Shown: in pieces, positions 33,237 through 41,887 of the stretch
Position numbering within the stretch: the stretch's first letter is position 1
How the letters are laid out: every line of letters begins with the position of its first letter
From: JAQUOA01 sp037443785
Lineage (GTDB): Bacteria; Bacteroidota; Ignavibacteria; UBA10030; UBA8401
Assembly: GCA_037443785.1 (NCBI GenBank)
Contig: JBBINR010000012.1
Coordinates: forward strand, 1 to 64,000
Reading direction: 5' to 3'
DNA: 64,000 bases
Notes under the pieces: model-generated
Database searches by the model: none
What the model saw: only the letters and a program-made list of their open reading frames with translations
What the model was told of the DNA's origin: nothing
Made by a program: the position numbers and the translations under genes

Positions 33237-34118
33237 TTACTCCTTTTTATAGGCGATTGCTTTAGGGAAATTAATAATTTTAAATGCCGTGGAAATCCCG
33301 TGAAGCGATTCCGCATAGCCGATGAATAAAAATCCGCCGCGATTGAGACTGTTGTACAAATTCGACACAACCTGAACCTTCGATTTGGTGTCAAAATAAA
33401 TGAGCACGTTGCAGCAAAAGGTAATATCGAAATTGACCATCGTTTTCATTTTTACCTGATCGTACAAATTAAGATGGTCAAACCGGACGAAGCGGCGGAC
33501 GTCATCTTTGACGATAAATTTTCCATCCTCTTTGTGAAAATATTTATCCAGATACAGTTTTGGCATATTTCGAACGGAATATTCTCTGTACACTCCGCGT
33601 CGCGCTGTTTCCAATACCGAAGGACTGATATCGGTTCCCATGACCTCTAATTCTAAAGTTGGATATTTAGGCCTAATCTTTTCAAGAAACAGCATTGCAA
33701 TCGTGTGAGCTTCTTCTCCCGAAGAACTTGCCGCGCTCCATACGCGTATTTTTGATCTGCCGTTCGTCCCTTTTACTTTAATAATTTCGGGAATGAGTGT
33801 TTTCTCAAAAATTTCAAACTGCGGTTCATTCCTAAAAAAATATGTCTCGTTAATCGTGATGGCATCATACAAGAATTTTTTTTCTTCGTCCTTTCGGACG
33901 CCGAATTTCAGGAATTGCAGATACTCCTCGTATTCATTGATCTTGAGCATTTGCAGCCGTTTTGAAATTCTGCTTTCAAGAAGATATTTCTTGTTATCCT
34001 GAAAATAAATTCCGGTCATTGTATAAATATGATCGCGCAATGCTTTGAACGTAGATTCCGACATTGTTTGGATCTTCGGCATCAGCGGTGAGACTATGGT
34101 TTGGGGTGCTACGTTCAT
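33237..34118 (-). CDS. cheR: Chemoreceptor methyltransferase CheR
   Basis: CheR uses S-adenosylmethionine to methylate receptor glutamates. The 293-residue product has the N-terminal helical domain, then the SAM-binding motif IRVWSAASSSGEEAHTIAM, VMGTDISPSVLETARRGVY, and ITFCCNVLIYFD, with the ending GGFLFIGYAESL. The beta-subdomain (about 195-225) has no obvious extra glycine loop of the kind seen in pentapeptide-dependent CheRs, but this is a judgement by eye. It lies 18 bases after the HEAT-repeat gene. Confidence 0.95.
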   Translation of the reverse strand: MNVAPQTIVSPLMPKIQTMSESTFKALRDHIYTMTGIYFQDNKKYLLESRISKRLQMLKINEYEEYLQFLKFGVRKDEEKKFLYDAITINETYFFRNEPQFEIFEKTLIPEIIKVKGTNGRSKIRVWSAASSSGEEAHTIAMLFLEKIRPKYPTLELEVMGTDISPSVLETARRGVYREYSVRNMPKLYLDKYFHKEDGKFIVKDDVRRFVRFDHLNLYDQVKMKTMVNFDITFCCNVLIYFDTKSKVQVVSNLYNSLNRGGFLFIGYAESLHGISTAFKIINFPKAIAYKKE

Positions 34119-34136
34119 AGAAATAGGCTATTGGGA

Positions 34137-35573
34137 TTATTCAATTATTTCAGAATTTTCAATTGACATTCCACGCGATTGAAGAATGGAGACAACAAAT
34201 TCTCTGACAAAATCATTTTCATCGTGCGCAAACTTGGCTAACAAATCGTTGCTTCGCATATGTGATGCACCGGCTACTTGTTCGAGAAATTGCATCCGAA
34301 TCCATGGATCGGCGTCTTCTGCCAATTGCGTAAAATATGTCAATGCGCGATCTTGGTCGAGATAAAATAATGCATCCATAATGTCGATCCGTGTTTCTTC
34401 GTCGGCGTCATTCCAGTCTAAGGCAAGATTGTCAAAAAATGTGCTGATGGAATTTTGTAAATCCTTCATTGTATCGTGGTTGATATCATGAAACCACTGA
34501 TGCATATTTTCCTGAAGATGTGTCAAAAGGAATTTTAAAATCGTTTTTTTCTGAAGAGTGTCAGCGTGATCATACTTTTTCGTCAGCATCACAAAGGCTT
34601 TTCTTCCATTTCTCAGATTCATTAAAATGAGAGTGTCAATTTCTTCACTCATTCCAAGCACCTGCAGCAATCGGTCTTCAATTTCATCATCAAGCATGGT
34701 CACAAGCGCTTTTGTGGAAGCTGAAACAATTTTTTGATCATCATCATTCAAGGCATCAATAAATAAATCTCTAAATTGCTCGAAATCTGATTTAGAAAGA
34801 GCATGGCGTTCAATAATTGAAACAAACGCATACAATACGATGTGACGAAGCTTTCCATCAAACTTTTTGACAAGTTCCAAGACCGACGGCAGTGAAGCTT
34901 CTGTACCAACAGCACCAAGCGCTTCCGCAACGGCGAAAGTCACAAGTAGATCTTCACCCTGTGGATTTTCTACATCTCGAAGCAGTGCTGCAAGGAAAGT
35001 CGACGCGGACGAGTCGCCAATCTTGCCGATCGCCTCAGCGATAACAACGCGTGCATAGGGATGACACACATATGCCATGGAGAGATGCGGAATAGCAGAA
35101 GCATCGCAAATATTTCCCATCGCTTCGATAGCTGCCACAACGACATTTTCATCTTGATCACAGAGCATCGGAATGATTTCAGGAAGCGCCCGCCTGTCGC
35201 CGATCAATCCGACTGTATCCAAGGCAAGTTTGCGTACATCTTGATTTTCATATTTAAAATATGGAATCAAGGCGCCGAGAGAATTACTCCCCTTTTTTGC
35301 CAAAAGATTCGAAGCTAAATTTCTTGTAACAAAAGAACTGTCCGTAAGATATTCAACAATCGCATACGGTACACTGGGGCTCTGAATTTCCAACAATGAA
35401 CGAGCCGCAGAATCTCGAACACCTTTATCTTTATCCTGAAGTGCAAGAGACAAAATAGCAGAAATCATCAAACTCGATGTTGATGACAGATCTTCTGCTG
35501 CCTGCCGTCTTTTATCCGCTTGCGGATCGACAAGAAGGGTGGCAATAGACTGTTTAATTTCTTTTGTCAGCAT
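34137..35573 (-). CDS. HEAT-repeat protein in the chemotaxis operon
   Basis: The 478-residue product is a helical repeat solenoid. At least seven HEAT/PBS-lyase-like units run from about residue 15 to 260, including DKDKGVRDSAARSLLEI, NQDVRKLALDTVGLIGDRRAL and DENVVVAAIEAMGNICDASAI. The C-terminal part is more diverged (WNDADEETRIDIMDALFYL, DPWIRMQFLEQVAGA), with a final unit at ENDFVREFVVSIL. It has no signal peptide and so should be a cytoplasmic scaffold. It lies between a receiver gene (13 bases) and cheR (18 bases). A role in arrays or in binding the neighbouring receiver is inference from position. Confidence 0.85.
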   Translation of the reverse strand: MLTKEIKQSIATLLVDPQADKRRQAAEDLSSTSSLMISAILSLALQDKDKGVRDSAARSLLEIQSPSVPYAIVEYLTDSSFVTRNLASNLLAKKGSNSLGALIPYFKYENQDVRKLALDTVGLIGDRRALPEIIPMLCDQDENVVVAAIEAMGNICDASAIPHLSMAYVCHPYARVVIAEAIGKIGDSSASTFLAALLRDVENPQGEDLLVTFAVAEALGAVGTEASLPSVLELVKKFDGKLRHIVLYAFVSIIERHALSKSDFEQFRDLFIDALNDDDQKIVSASTKALVTMLDDEIEDRLLQVLGMSEEIDTLILMNLRNGRKAFVMLTKKYDHADTLQKKTILKFLLTHLQENMHQWFHDINHDTMKDLQNSISTFFDNLALDWNDADEETRIDIMDALFYLDQDRALTYFTQLAEDADPWIRMQFLEQVAGASHMRSNDLLAKFAHDENDFVREFVVSILQSRGMSIENSEIIE

Positions 35574-35586
35574 AGAGAATCCATGA

Positions 35587-35979
35587 TTACGAAACAGCCG
35601 GGACCTTCGCCGAAATTAATTTTTGAATTTTAATTACACGTTCATTGACTTGTTTATTAGTGAACGGCTTAAGCAAATAATCGGTAACGCCGAGTGAAAT
35701 GACACGGGCAACAATCTCTTTATCGCTTATCGCGGAAGTTACGACCACTGGAACTGAATTTTTATTCATTGTGTGCGTTATCTTCTGTAATACTTCGATA
35801 CCATTCATTAATGGCATCCACAAATCGAGAAAAATAGCATCGGGAGATTCATTTTCTATTTTTGTCAAACCTTCAAGACCGTTTTTTGCTTCGATAACAT
35901 TGCAACACAGCAGTTTTTCGATTATCCGCCGCAATAAAATCCGTTGAGTATCGTCGTCTTCGACAATAAGAATTCGCAT
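35587..35979 (-). CDS. Single-domain response regulator (third receiver of the che operon)
   Basis: The 130-residue product is a CheY-fold receiver with EDDD near the N-terminus, the acceptor in AIFLDLWMPLMNG, VTSAIS for the conserved T/S position and YLLKPF with the lysine. It differs from the other two (DLWMP against DWNMP and DLNMP) and is next to the HEAT-repeat gene rather than cheA. It likely has a distinct partner. ATG 35979 follows the small zinc-site gene by 22 bases. Confidence 0.9.
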   Translation of the reverse strand: MRILIVEDDDTQRILLRRIIEKLLCCNVIEAKNGLEGLTKIENESPDAIFLDLWMPLMNGIEVLQKITHTMNKNSVPVVVTSAISDKEIVARVISLGVTDYLLKPFTNKQVNERVIKIQKLISAKVPAVS

Positions 35980-36001
35980 TACACCTCCCCCGTTTGTAGG
36001 C

Positions 36002-36208
36002 TTAATGTTTTTTAATACTTGCTAACTGTGGAGACACATAAAAGGAACAGTGTTTGAAATGCAGCACTCCTTTGTCATCCCATCGATGTCCGCATTTATA
36101 GCATTTCTCCCCCTTATAATCTATTGAAAAGAGAAAATTTGCGTACGGTAACAGTGATACTTTTGCTTCCGGCAGAATTTTTGTTTTTATCGCCTGATGA
36201 TGCCTCAT
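36002..36208 (-). CDS. Small zinc-ribbon-like protein heading the che operon
   Basis: The 68-residue product contains CYKCGHRWDDKG and, later, FKHCSFYV, a likely CxxC-plus-His/Cys metal site. The ATG has a strong AGGAGG Shine-Dalgarno. It is the first gene of the che operon, behind a degenerate sigma54-like promoter (36236-36251). No family is recognised. It may be a small regulator or just a metal-site protein of unknown use. Confidence 0.6.
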   Translation of the reverse strand: MRHHQAIKTKILPEAKVSLLPYANFLFSIDYKGEKCYKCGHRWDDKGVLHFKHCSFYVSPQLASIKKH

Positions 36209-36235
36209 CGTTGCCTCCTGTGCTGCGAATCTAAT

Positions 36236-36251
36236 TACACAAATTATGCCA
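36236..36251 (-). promoter_or_regulatory. Possible sigma54 promoter of the che operon (degenerate -12)
   Basis: The minus strand reads TGGCATAATTTGTGTA. The -24 half matches well (TTGGCAT), but the -12 half is GTGTA rather than TTGCA. The distance to the ATG (about 30 bases) is the same as at the two strong sigma54 promoters, which is the main reason to list it. Confidence 0.35.
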
Positions 36252-36353
36252 ATGTAAACGAGCAGAATGAGTAACTTTTTAATCGAAATGGAATAGGAAA
36301 AAATATTGGAGAATGTTCTAGTGCAGAATATTGGACAGGTGTATTAAAATCGT

Positions 36354-37670
36354 CTAGAAATTAATTCCAGTCCGAAATCCTGAAACGAATGCGTTGGGAA
36401 TCGACGGATTTGCACCAGGTTTTACAATATACTGAAGATCGAATTGAAGAGTGAGCCACTGAGTGATATTTGCAGAGTAGGTGAACTCGTGTGTTGTTTC
36501 ATTTTCTGAAATCGGTTTATCACAAAATTTATTCAATTTCTTAAAATCATATCCTGTTTTTGCGATGGCAACGGCATAACCAACTTTGTCTCCGTCCCTT
36601 CCAGGAATTAGTCCATTATAAACAAAACCGCATCCAAGATGCGAATCGAAAAGATTAATGTGATGATTTGTCCATCCAATTCGCAAAAATATGTTTAAAC
36701 CATCATCAGAGTGTTCCGATTCATTCAATACACGCTGGTCAACCAGTGCATAAACTCCAAAATTATCTTTCCGCTCTCTGTAAGTTTCGAGACCGTCAAC
36801 AGAACAAATATCGACGAATCTTCCTGTGTAAAACCAAAGACCCACTGAATATTTTACTTCGTCAAGTCGTTCATACGAAAATTCTGTAACATCAAGTAAT
36901 CCATCTCTTGTTGAAAGTGAAATGCCAAATTTTGAATGATCGTTGGGAGCTCCGGGGACACCATCCAAAATAACTGCTGCGATAGAGAATTCATTATCAC
37001 TGGAGAACCGTGCACGAAATGCGAGAGATGTATTGGGAAAGATTGATGGACCGCCGAGACCAGTTTGCCCAAGGTCAATTCCAATACCATGAGAACTGTT
37101 GAGAAATAATAATGAAGTTGGCGTCACATAAAATTCGGAATTGAGATCGAACAAGCCGAACAGGAGCGAAATTTTATCGTCAAAAAAATTTTTTTGGACC
37201 CAAAACTCAAATACTTTTTCAAGAGAATATGCTTCAATATTACTGACCTTCTGAAAATCACCGACATAATTACTAATGCTTTTTCCATTATTTCCTAGAA
37301 AATGAATAAAGAGAGAACTTCCTGCAATTCCTGCATTTTTTTCAAGATCAATTTCCGATGTCAAATCGATGTTTGACAAGATCACCGTTTTTTTTTCCAG
37401 ACCACCAGACATGTTTCGAAGAAAATCTGATTTCAAAGAGAAACCGATTGGAAAACTGTTTTCATTTTGCACAACCAATTGATCTTCGGAAATTTGTTGA
37501 TCTTGCAATTCACTTCCCACGCTTACTGCGTAGGTTGCATTGGTATCCACAATAGAAGGGTATTGTCCCGTTTCGAATATTTGAGAATCCTGTACAAGAG
37601 GAAATGTGAACACTGGGATGAAGGGACTAGTAAAAATGATTGTTGCTATTGTGTGTAATCGAAAGAACAT
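36354..37670 (-). CDS. OprB-family carbohydrate-selective porin
   Basis: OprB-type porins form outer-membrane beta-barrels for sugar uptake. The 438-residue product has a signal peptide, then barrel strands with the family segments WVQKNFFDDKISLLFGLFDLNSEFYVTPTSLLFLNSSHGIG (read in parts), GPSIFPNTSLAFRARF, GLWFYTGRF, an FGVYALVDQ segment, and an ending with TGINF as last strand. Length and the LFLNSS/GPSIFP blocks support OprB clearly. It is a monocistronic-looking gene between the che operon and the receptor genes. A connection with sugar chemotaxis is possible but not shown. Confidence 0.88.
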   Translation of the reverse strand: MFFRLHTIATIIFTSPFIPVFTFPLVQDSQIFETGQYPSIVDTNATYAVSVGSELQDQQISEDQLVVQNENSFPIGFSLKSDFLRNMSGGLEKKTVILSNIDLTSEIDLEKNAGIAGSSLFIHFLGNNGKSISNYVGDFQKVSNIEAYSLEKVFEFWVQKNFFDDKISLLFGLFDLNSEFYVTPTSLLFLNSSHGIGIDLGQTGLGGPSIFPNTSLAFRARFSSDNEFSIAAVILDGVPGAPNDHSKFGISLSTRDGLLDVTEFSYERLDEVKYSVGLWFYTGRFVDICSVDGLETYRERKDNFGVYALVDQRVLNESEHSDDGLNIFLRIGWTNHHINLFDSHLGCGFVYNGLIPGRDGDKVGYAVAIAKTGYDFKKLNKFCDKPISENETTHEFTYSANITQWLTLQFDLQYIVKPGANPSIPNAFVSGFRTGINF

Positions 37671-37762
37671 ATTTCACACGTTCCATTCTTTCATTCCATA
37701 GATCGATGATATCATCTCACGCGTTTTTCCCGAATAGAGATGACGAAAATTAAAATGACGTT

Positions 37763-39478
37763 TTATACCTCAATCAGTGATCCATTTTTTGATACAGTTT
37801 TTTGTGCTCCATTGCTTTTATGCAAAAACGTGGACGAATGATTCCCATTCATGGCTGACTGTGTTGAGGCATCGTTTCTTCGAGCATCCAATAAAAATTT
37901 GGCAAGAATCTTTTGAAGGTTTTCTGTGAGTTTATTCAGGTCTTCTGAAGTTCGTGCAATTTGTTGGATTCCGGCCGCGCTTTCTTGAGTTACCGAACTA
38001 ATCGCAACAACGTTCTTTGAAATTTGCGATGATGTTTTTGATTGTTGCTCACTGGTTGTTGCAATTTGCCCAACCATATCTGAAATATTCTGGGCATTCG
38101 TAACAATATTATGCAACATTGATCCTGCCTGTTCCGCCAATTCGATTCCTTTGCTTACCTCTTTGGTCCCTTTATTCATCGAGTCAACTGCATGATGGGT
38201 ATCGACTTGAATCTTATGGATCATATCAGAAATTTCTTTCGTCGCTTTCGATGTTCGTTCAGCAAGTTTACGGACTTCATCGGCAACAACAGCAAATCCG
38301 CGCCCTTGTTCGCCGGCTCGCGCCGCTTCAATAGCCGCATTCAACGCTAATAAATTTGTCTGATCAGCAATATCGTCGATCACTTCGATAATTTCTCCGA
38401 TCTTATCGCTCGATGCCCCCAATATTTTTACCTGTTCAGCAGACTGGTTGACAACATCGGCAATTCGTTTCATGCCGGTAATGGTTTGATTTACAACATC
38501 CCCTCCATGTTTGGCTTCGTCGCGCGCATTATTTGACCCATCGGCAACTTTCCGAATATTCGCATTTGCCTCGGTAAGAGTGCTTGTCATTTCCTCCACA
38601 GCAGAAGCAACTTCAGCAGTTTGAGCACTTTGTTCCTGCGACCCTGCTGCCATTTGTTCCGTCGTAGAACTGATTTCTGTCGATGCCGACGAAACGGCAT
38701 TGGCTGAATCACCGACTTCATGAATCAATACGCGAAGTGAATCAATCATTTTTTTATATGCCCGCGCTAACCGCCCGATTTCATCGTCATCGTGTAATTT
38801 TCTTTCTACTTCTTTAGTTTCATACGATCGGAGATCTCCCATTGCAATTTTTTCAGATTGATCGACAATTTCTCCAATAGGAGTCGTAATAACTCTTCTG
38901 ACGAGATAACGGATGAGCAAAATAATGACACCGACACAAACTAAACCGGCAATAATCGTCAGCCCTTTAGTGGACGCTTCCTGTTGGTGTAATTCTTGAA
39001 GCGAGCCGGAAACACCAAACACGGCAACAAGATCACCGATTTTTTTTGAACCAAAAATATTTATCCCCGATTCATTATGACACGTACTGCATTCCGTTTG
39101 AATGCGGGCGGGCACATAAATTGCGAGCATTGCCGTGTCATGCTCGATAAATTTTCTTTCAATGAATGATAATGATGGATTATGCGTAATGGCATCAACG
39201 GCTTCGCGCTCAATTGGCAACAGATCGCTATTATTATCGATCACGATTCGGTGGAATTTCCAACCAAGATGCTGTGCATCTTCCTCAGCGGCTGAATGAA
39301 TCATTGATGTAGAACTATGCGCCAATAAAAAAAGGCGGTCCCGAAATCCCTTTTCCGCCATTGCTGTTTGTGTTATGGCAGAATACCATCCGGAAGAAAA
39401 AATCACCATCGCAACAACAACAGCCGGTATTAAGAATAGTTTTTGTTGTATGCTCATCGTATTGATAAAACGTTTCAT
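37763..39478 (-). CDS. Chemoreceptor with periplasmic DUF3365/haem-type sensor (CxxCH)
   Basis: The 571-residue methyl-accepting protein has TM1 at about 14-34, a periplasmic domain to about 172, TM2 at about 175-196, HAMP to about 250, and a signalling domain with the conserved tip IADQTNLLALNAAIEAARAGEQGRGFAVVADEVRKLAERT (in parts). The periplasmic part resembles the DUF3365/Tll0287-like sensor family and carries C130-STC-H134, a c-type haem attachment motif. A redox or gas signal is therefore likely. The C-terminus ends with KTVSKNGSLIEV, a tail shared with the other two receptors here. Confidence 0.93.
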   Translation of the reverse strand: MKRFINTMSIQQKLFLIPAVVVAMVIFSSGWYSAITQTAMAEKGFRDRLFLLAHSSTSMIHSAAEEDAQHLGWKFHRIVIDNNSDLLPIEREAVDAITHNPSLSFIERKFIEHDTAMLAIYVPARIQTECSTCHNESGINIFGSKKIGDLVAVFGVSGSLQELHQQEASTKGLTIIAGLVCVGVIILLIRYLVRRVITTPIGEIVDQSEKIAMGDLRSYETKEVERKLHDDDEIGRLARAYKKMIDSLRVLIHEVGDSANAVSSASTEISSTTEQMAAGSQEQSAQTAEVASAVEEMTSTLTEANANIRKVADGSNNARDEAKHGGDVVNQTITGMKRIADVVNQSAEQVKILGASSDKIGEIIEVIDDIADQTNLLALNAAIEAARAGEQGRGFAVVADEVRKLAERTSKATKEISDMIHKIQVDTHHAVDSMNKGTKEVSKGIELAEQAGSMLHNIVTNAQNISDMVGQIATTSEQQSKTSSQISKNVVAISSVTQESAAGIQQIARTSEDLNKLTENLQKILAKFLLDARRNDASTQSAMNGNHSSTFLHKSNGAQKTVSKNGSLIEV

Positions 39479-39561
39479 AGCGTTACCTCTCTTACGACGT
39501 ATACCGAAATTTTTGAGTTATGAACAGCCATTATTCAGTTTAGAGTTTTATTTATTCCATA

Positions 39562-41199
39562 TTATTGTTCAACTAAATGCCCATTCGTGGAAACTGCCTT
39601 TGTAGATTTCTGCTCACGATAGGAATGGTACGGGTGAGTCTCTACGGAACGATGTTCGCCTTCCAAATTGAATTGCTTGAGCAGCTCTTGAAGCGTATCA
39701 GTCAACCTGTTAAGATCTTCTGCTGTCTTTGCAATTTGTTGAACTCCACTGGCACTTTCTTGCGTTACGGTGTTAATGGCTTCAATATTTTTACTAATCT
39801 GTTCGGATGCGGTATATTGTTCATCGCTTGATGCAGCAATCTGTGCAACCATCTCTGAAACATTCTGAGCATTTCCAACAATACTTTGAAGCATTTCTCC
39901 TGCTTCCTCTGCCAATGAAATCCCTTTTCCTACTTCTTGCGTCCCTTTTTCCATTGACGAAACGGCTTGCACTGTATCTGATTGGATTTGTCGAATCATC
40001 GAGGCAATTTCTTTTGTCGCTTTGGTTGTTCGTTCGGCAAGTTTACGCACTTCATCGGCCACAACGGCAAATCCGCGCCCTTGCTCTCCGGCTCGTGCCG
40101 CTTCAATTGCCGCATTCAACGCAAGTAAATTTGTTTGATCGGCAATATCATCGATGACACCGATAATTTCGCCAATCTTGTCACTGGAGGATCCGAGGAT
40201 TTTTACTTGATCCGCTGATTGATTAACAACTTCTGCAATCCGCTGCATTCCCTTAATCGTCTCATTAACAACCTCTCCGCCTTGCTGTGCGTTATCTTTT
40301 GCCTGTTTTGCCCCGTCGGCAACTTTTCTGATATTGCTATTTGTTTCTGCCAATGTTTTTGTCATTTGATCAACTGCTGTTGCAACTTCACTTGTTTGCG
40401 AACTCTGTTCTTGTGCCCCTGCTGCCATTTCTTCCGTTGAAGAACTAATTTGTGTGCTGGCACTCGCCACGGCGGCCGATGATTCCGACACTTGGACAAG
40501 GGTATCTTTGATGGAACTGACAAACGTATCGAATGTTCGCTGCAACTCTCCGACTTCATCTTGTACGGAACTATGAAACGACGATTTCAAATCGGCATTG
40601 CGAATAACATCGGTCACTTCTTGCAGCGGATTGATCACAGTTTTTTGCAGGATAAACCTCAAAACGAAAGTGCCAATGCCAAGTAAGAGAAATGCAAATC
40701 CCAATGACCAAAACATCGTATTTCTCTGATTGCTGTATAACTGTTCTTTCGATGTTCCGACCACAACAAATCCCACAATTGCGCTCCCCTCTTCCCGTGC
40801 AAAGACAGGATGAAACGATAATTGAACAGTAGAACCCTCTGCTGTTTTCGATTCCGCCGCAAACGATGTTTTTGCCTGCTTTACTGATTGCAAAATATCG
40901 TTATTTGTCAATGCTCCTTTTGTGGAAATGATATTTCCTTGCTCATCTAAAAAACTTACAAATTGAACTTCTTTTTCTCCGCCGATAATATCCATAGCCT
41001 TTTCTAGCTGCGACGGATCTTTCATTAATACACCAAGTTTACCGACGCTTGCCATATTGCCGGCAAGACTGATTCCACGTTTTTCAAATTGCTCGACGGC
41101 AAGACCGCCGATAAACCATATATACACGATACTCAACCCTGCTGTGAGAACAAGAATTAGCAGGACAACCGGTAGTAGAATTTTTGTCCTTAATTTCAT
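39562..41199 (-). CDS. Chemoreceptor with single-module periplasmic sensor
   Basis: The 545-residue methyl-accepting protein has TM1 (~8-30), a ~140-residue periplasmic domain with a PAS/Cache-like pattern (VQFVSFLDEQGNIISTKGA, VQLSFHPVFAREEGSAIVGFVVVG in parts), TM2 around 172-192, HAMP and the conserved MCP signalling tip. It begins 9 bases after the gene for a small periplasmic protein, which may bring it its ligand. Its tail is TKAVSTNGHLVEQ. Confidence 0.92.
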   Translation of the reverse strand: MKLRTKILLPVVLLILVLTAGLSIVYIWFIGGLAVEQFEKRGISLAGNMASVGKLGVLMKDPSQLEKAMDIIGGEKEVQFVSFLDEQGNIISTKGALTNNDILQSVKQAKTSFAAESKTAEGSTVQLSFHPVFAREEGSAIVGFVVVGTSKEQLYSNQRNTMFWSLGFAFLLLGIGTFVLRFILQKTVINPLQEVTDVIRNADLKSSFHSSVQDEVGELQRTFDTFVSSIKDTLVQVSESSAAVASASTQISSSTEEMAAGAQEQSSQTSEVATAVDQMTKTLAETNSNIRKVADGAKQAKDNAQQGGEVVNETIKGMQRIAEVVNQSADQVKILGSSSDKIGEIIGVIDDIADQTNLLALNAAIEAARAGEQGRGFAVVADEVRKLAERTTKATKEIASMIRQIQSDTVQAVSSMEKGTQEVGKGISLAEEAGEMLQSIVGNAQNVSEMVAQIAASSDEQYTASEQISKNIEAINTVTQESASGVQQIAKTAEDLNRLTDTLQELLKQFNLEGEHRSVETHPYHSYREQKSTKAVSTNGHLVEQ

Positions 41200-41208
41200 A
41201 AAAGCCCC

Positions 41209-41760
41209 TTATCGTAAGACATAGTTGATGGATGGATTTTCTTCTTTTGGCACTGCGGCACCAACGTACGACGAAACGCGTTCATTGATATAGACGGTGA
41301 ATTTCCCATTTTCCTTAGTGATAAAGCAAAAAGCACCTTGACTTATAAGGGAAACATCTGGCACACACACACCAACTTTATCAACTATCGCATTTTCCTT
41401 TAAATATTCATACCCTATCTGCAGCATTAAAGCGTCATCGGCATTGGGAATAAGAATCAGTTGCGCCTTCTTTTCACGAATTAACTTTTTATATAAATCC
41501 GGAATTTCCCGCGGATCTTTCGGTTGCGCCACAAACACTTGAATTCCCTGCTGCTGCGCGGTTCTTGAAAAATTGGATATATCTTTTTCAGAAATATTCC
41601 CCGCCATCACTCCAATGACATGCAAATCACTTTTTAGCGATTTAAGAATCGAAATCTGCTGTCCGTATGTGATGGGTGATTGAGCAAATCCCACGCACTG
41701 AAGTGCAACAAGTAAAAAACCGATGCGAAAAACTTTTTGTACAAGCGAAATCCTTTTCAT
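41209..41760 (-). CDS. Periplasmic binding-like protein co-transcribed with a chemoreceptor
   Basis: ATG 41760 with GGAGG upstream gives 183 residues with a signal peptide (MKRISLVQKVFRIGFLLVALQCVGFAQ read in parts). The rest resembles one lobe of ABC-type substrate-binding proteins or the YfiR-like family: VIGVMAGNISEKDISNFSRTA, AQLILIPNADDALMLQIGYEYL, then a nucleotide-free Rossmann-like pattern. At this length it is a single-lobed protein. It lies 9 bases before the chemoreceptor at 39562-41199. I infer a ligand-presenting or sensor subunit for that receptor. Confidence 0.65.
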   Translation of the reverse strand: MKRISLVQKVFRIGFLLVALQCVGFAQSPITYGQQISILKSLKSDLHVIGVMAGNISEKDISNFSRTAQQQGIQVFVAQPKDPREIPDLYKKLIREKKAQLILIPNADDALMLQIGYEYLKENAIVDKVGVCVPDVSLISQGAFCFITKENGKFTVYINERVSSYVGAAVPKEENPSINYVLR

Positions 41761-41887
41761 GCAAGCCTCCATTCTGTAGTGTAAAATTTTTCATACCCTT
41801 CACAAACTTCATCCGTGCTGCATCCGATCGAAAGTTCCTATCTCGATGAAATATTTTTAAAGGGAGTATAGTTTACCAACAATATTC

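Noticed and set aside
32858..33394. Longer start for the second receiver, overlapping cheR by 150 bases
   Set aside because: The added N-terminus has no receiver features, while a GTG with AAGGAG lies exactly at the domain start.
36302..36336. Direct repeat AATATTGGA after the OprB gene
   Set aside because: Nine AT-rich bases repeated once is expected by chance here, and no gene or element is linked to it.
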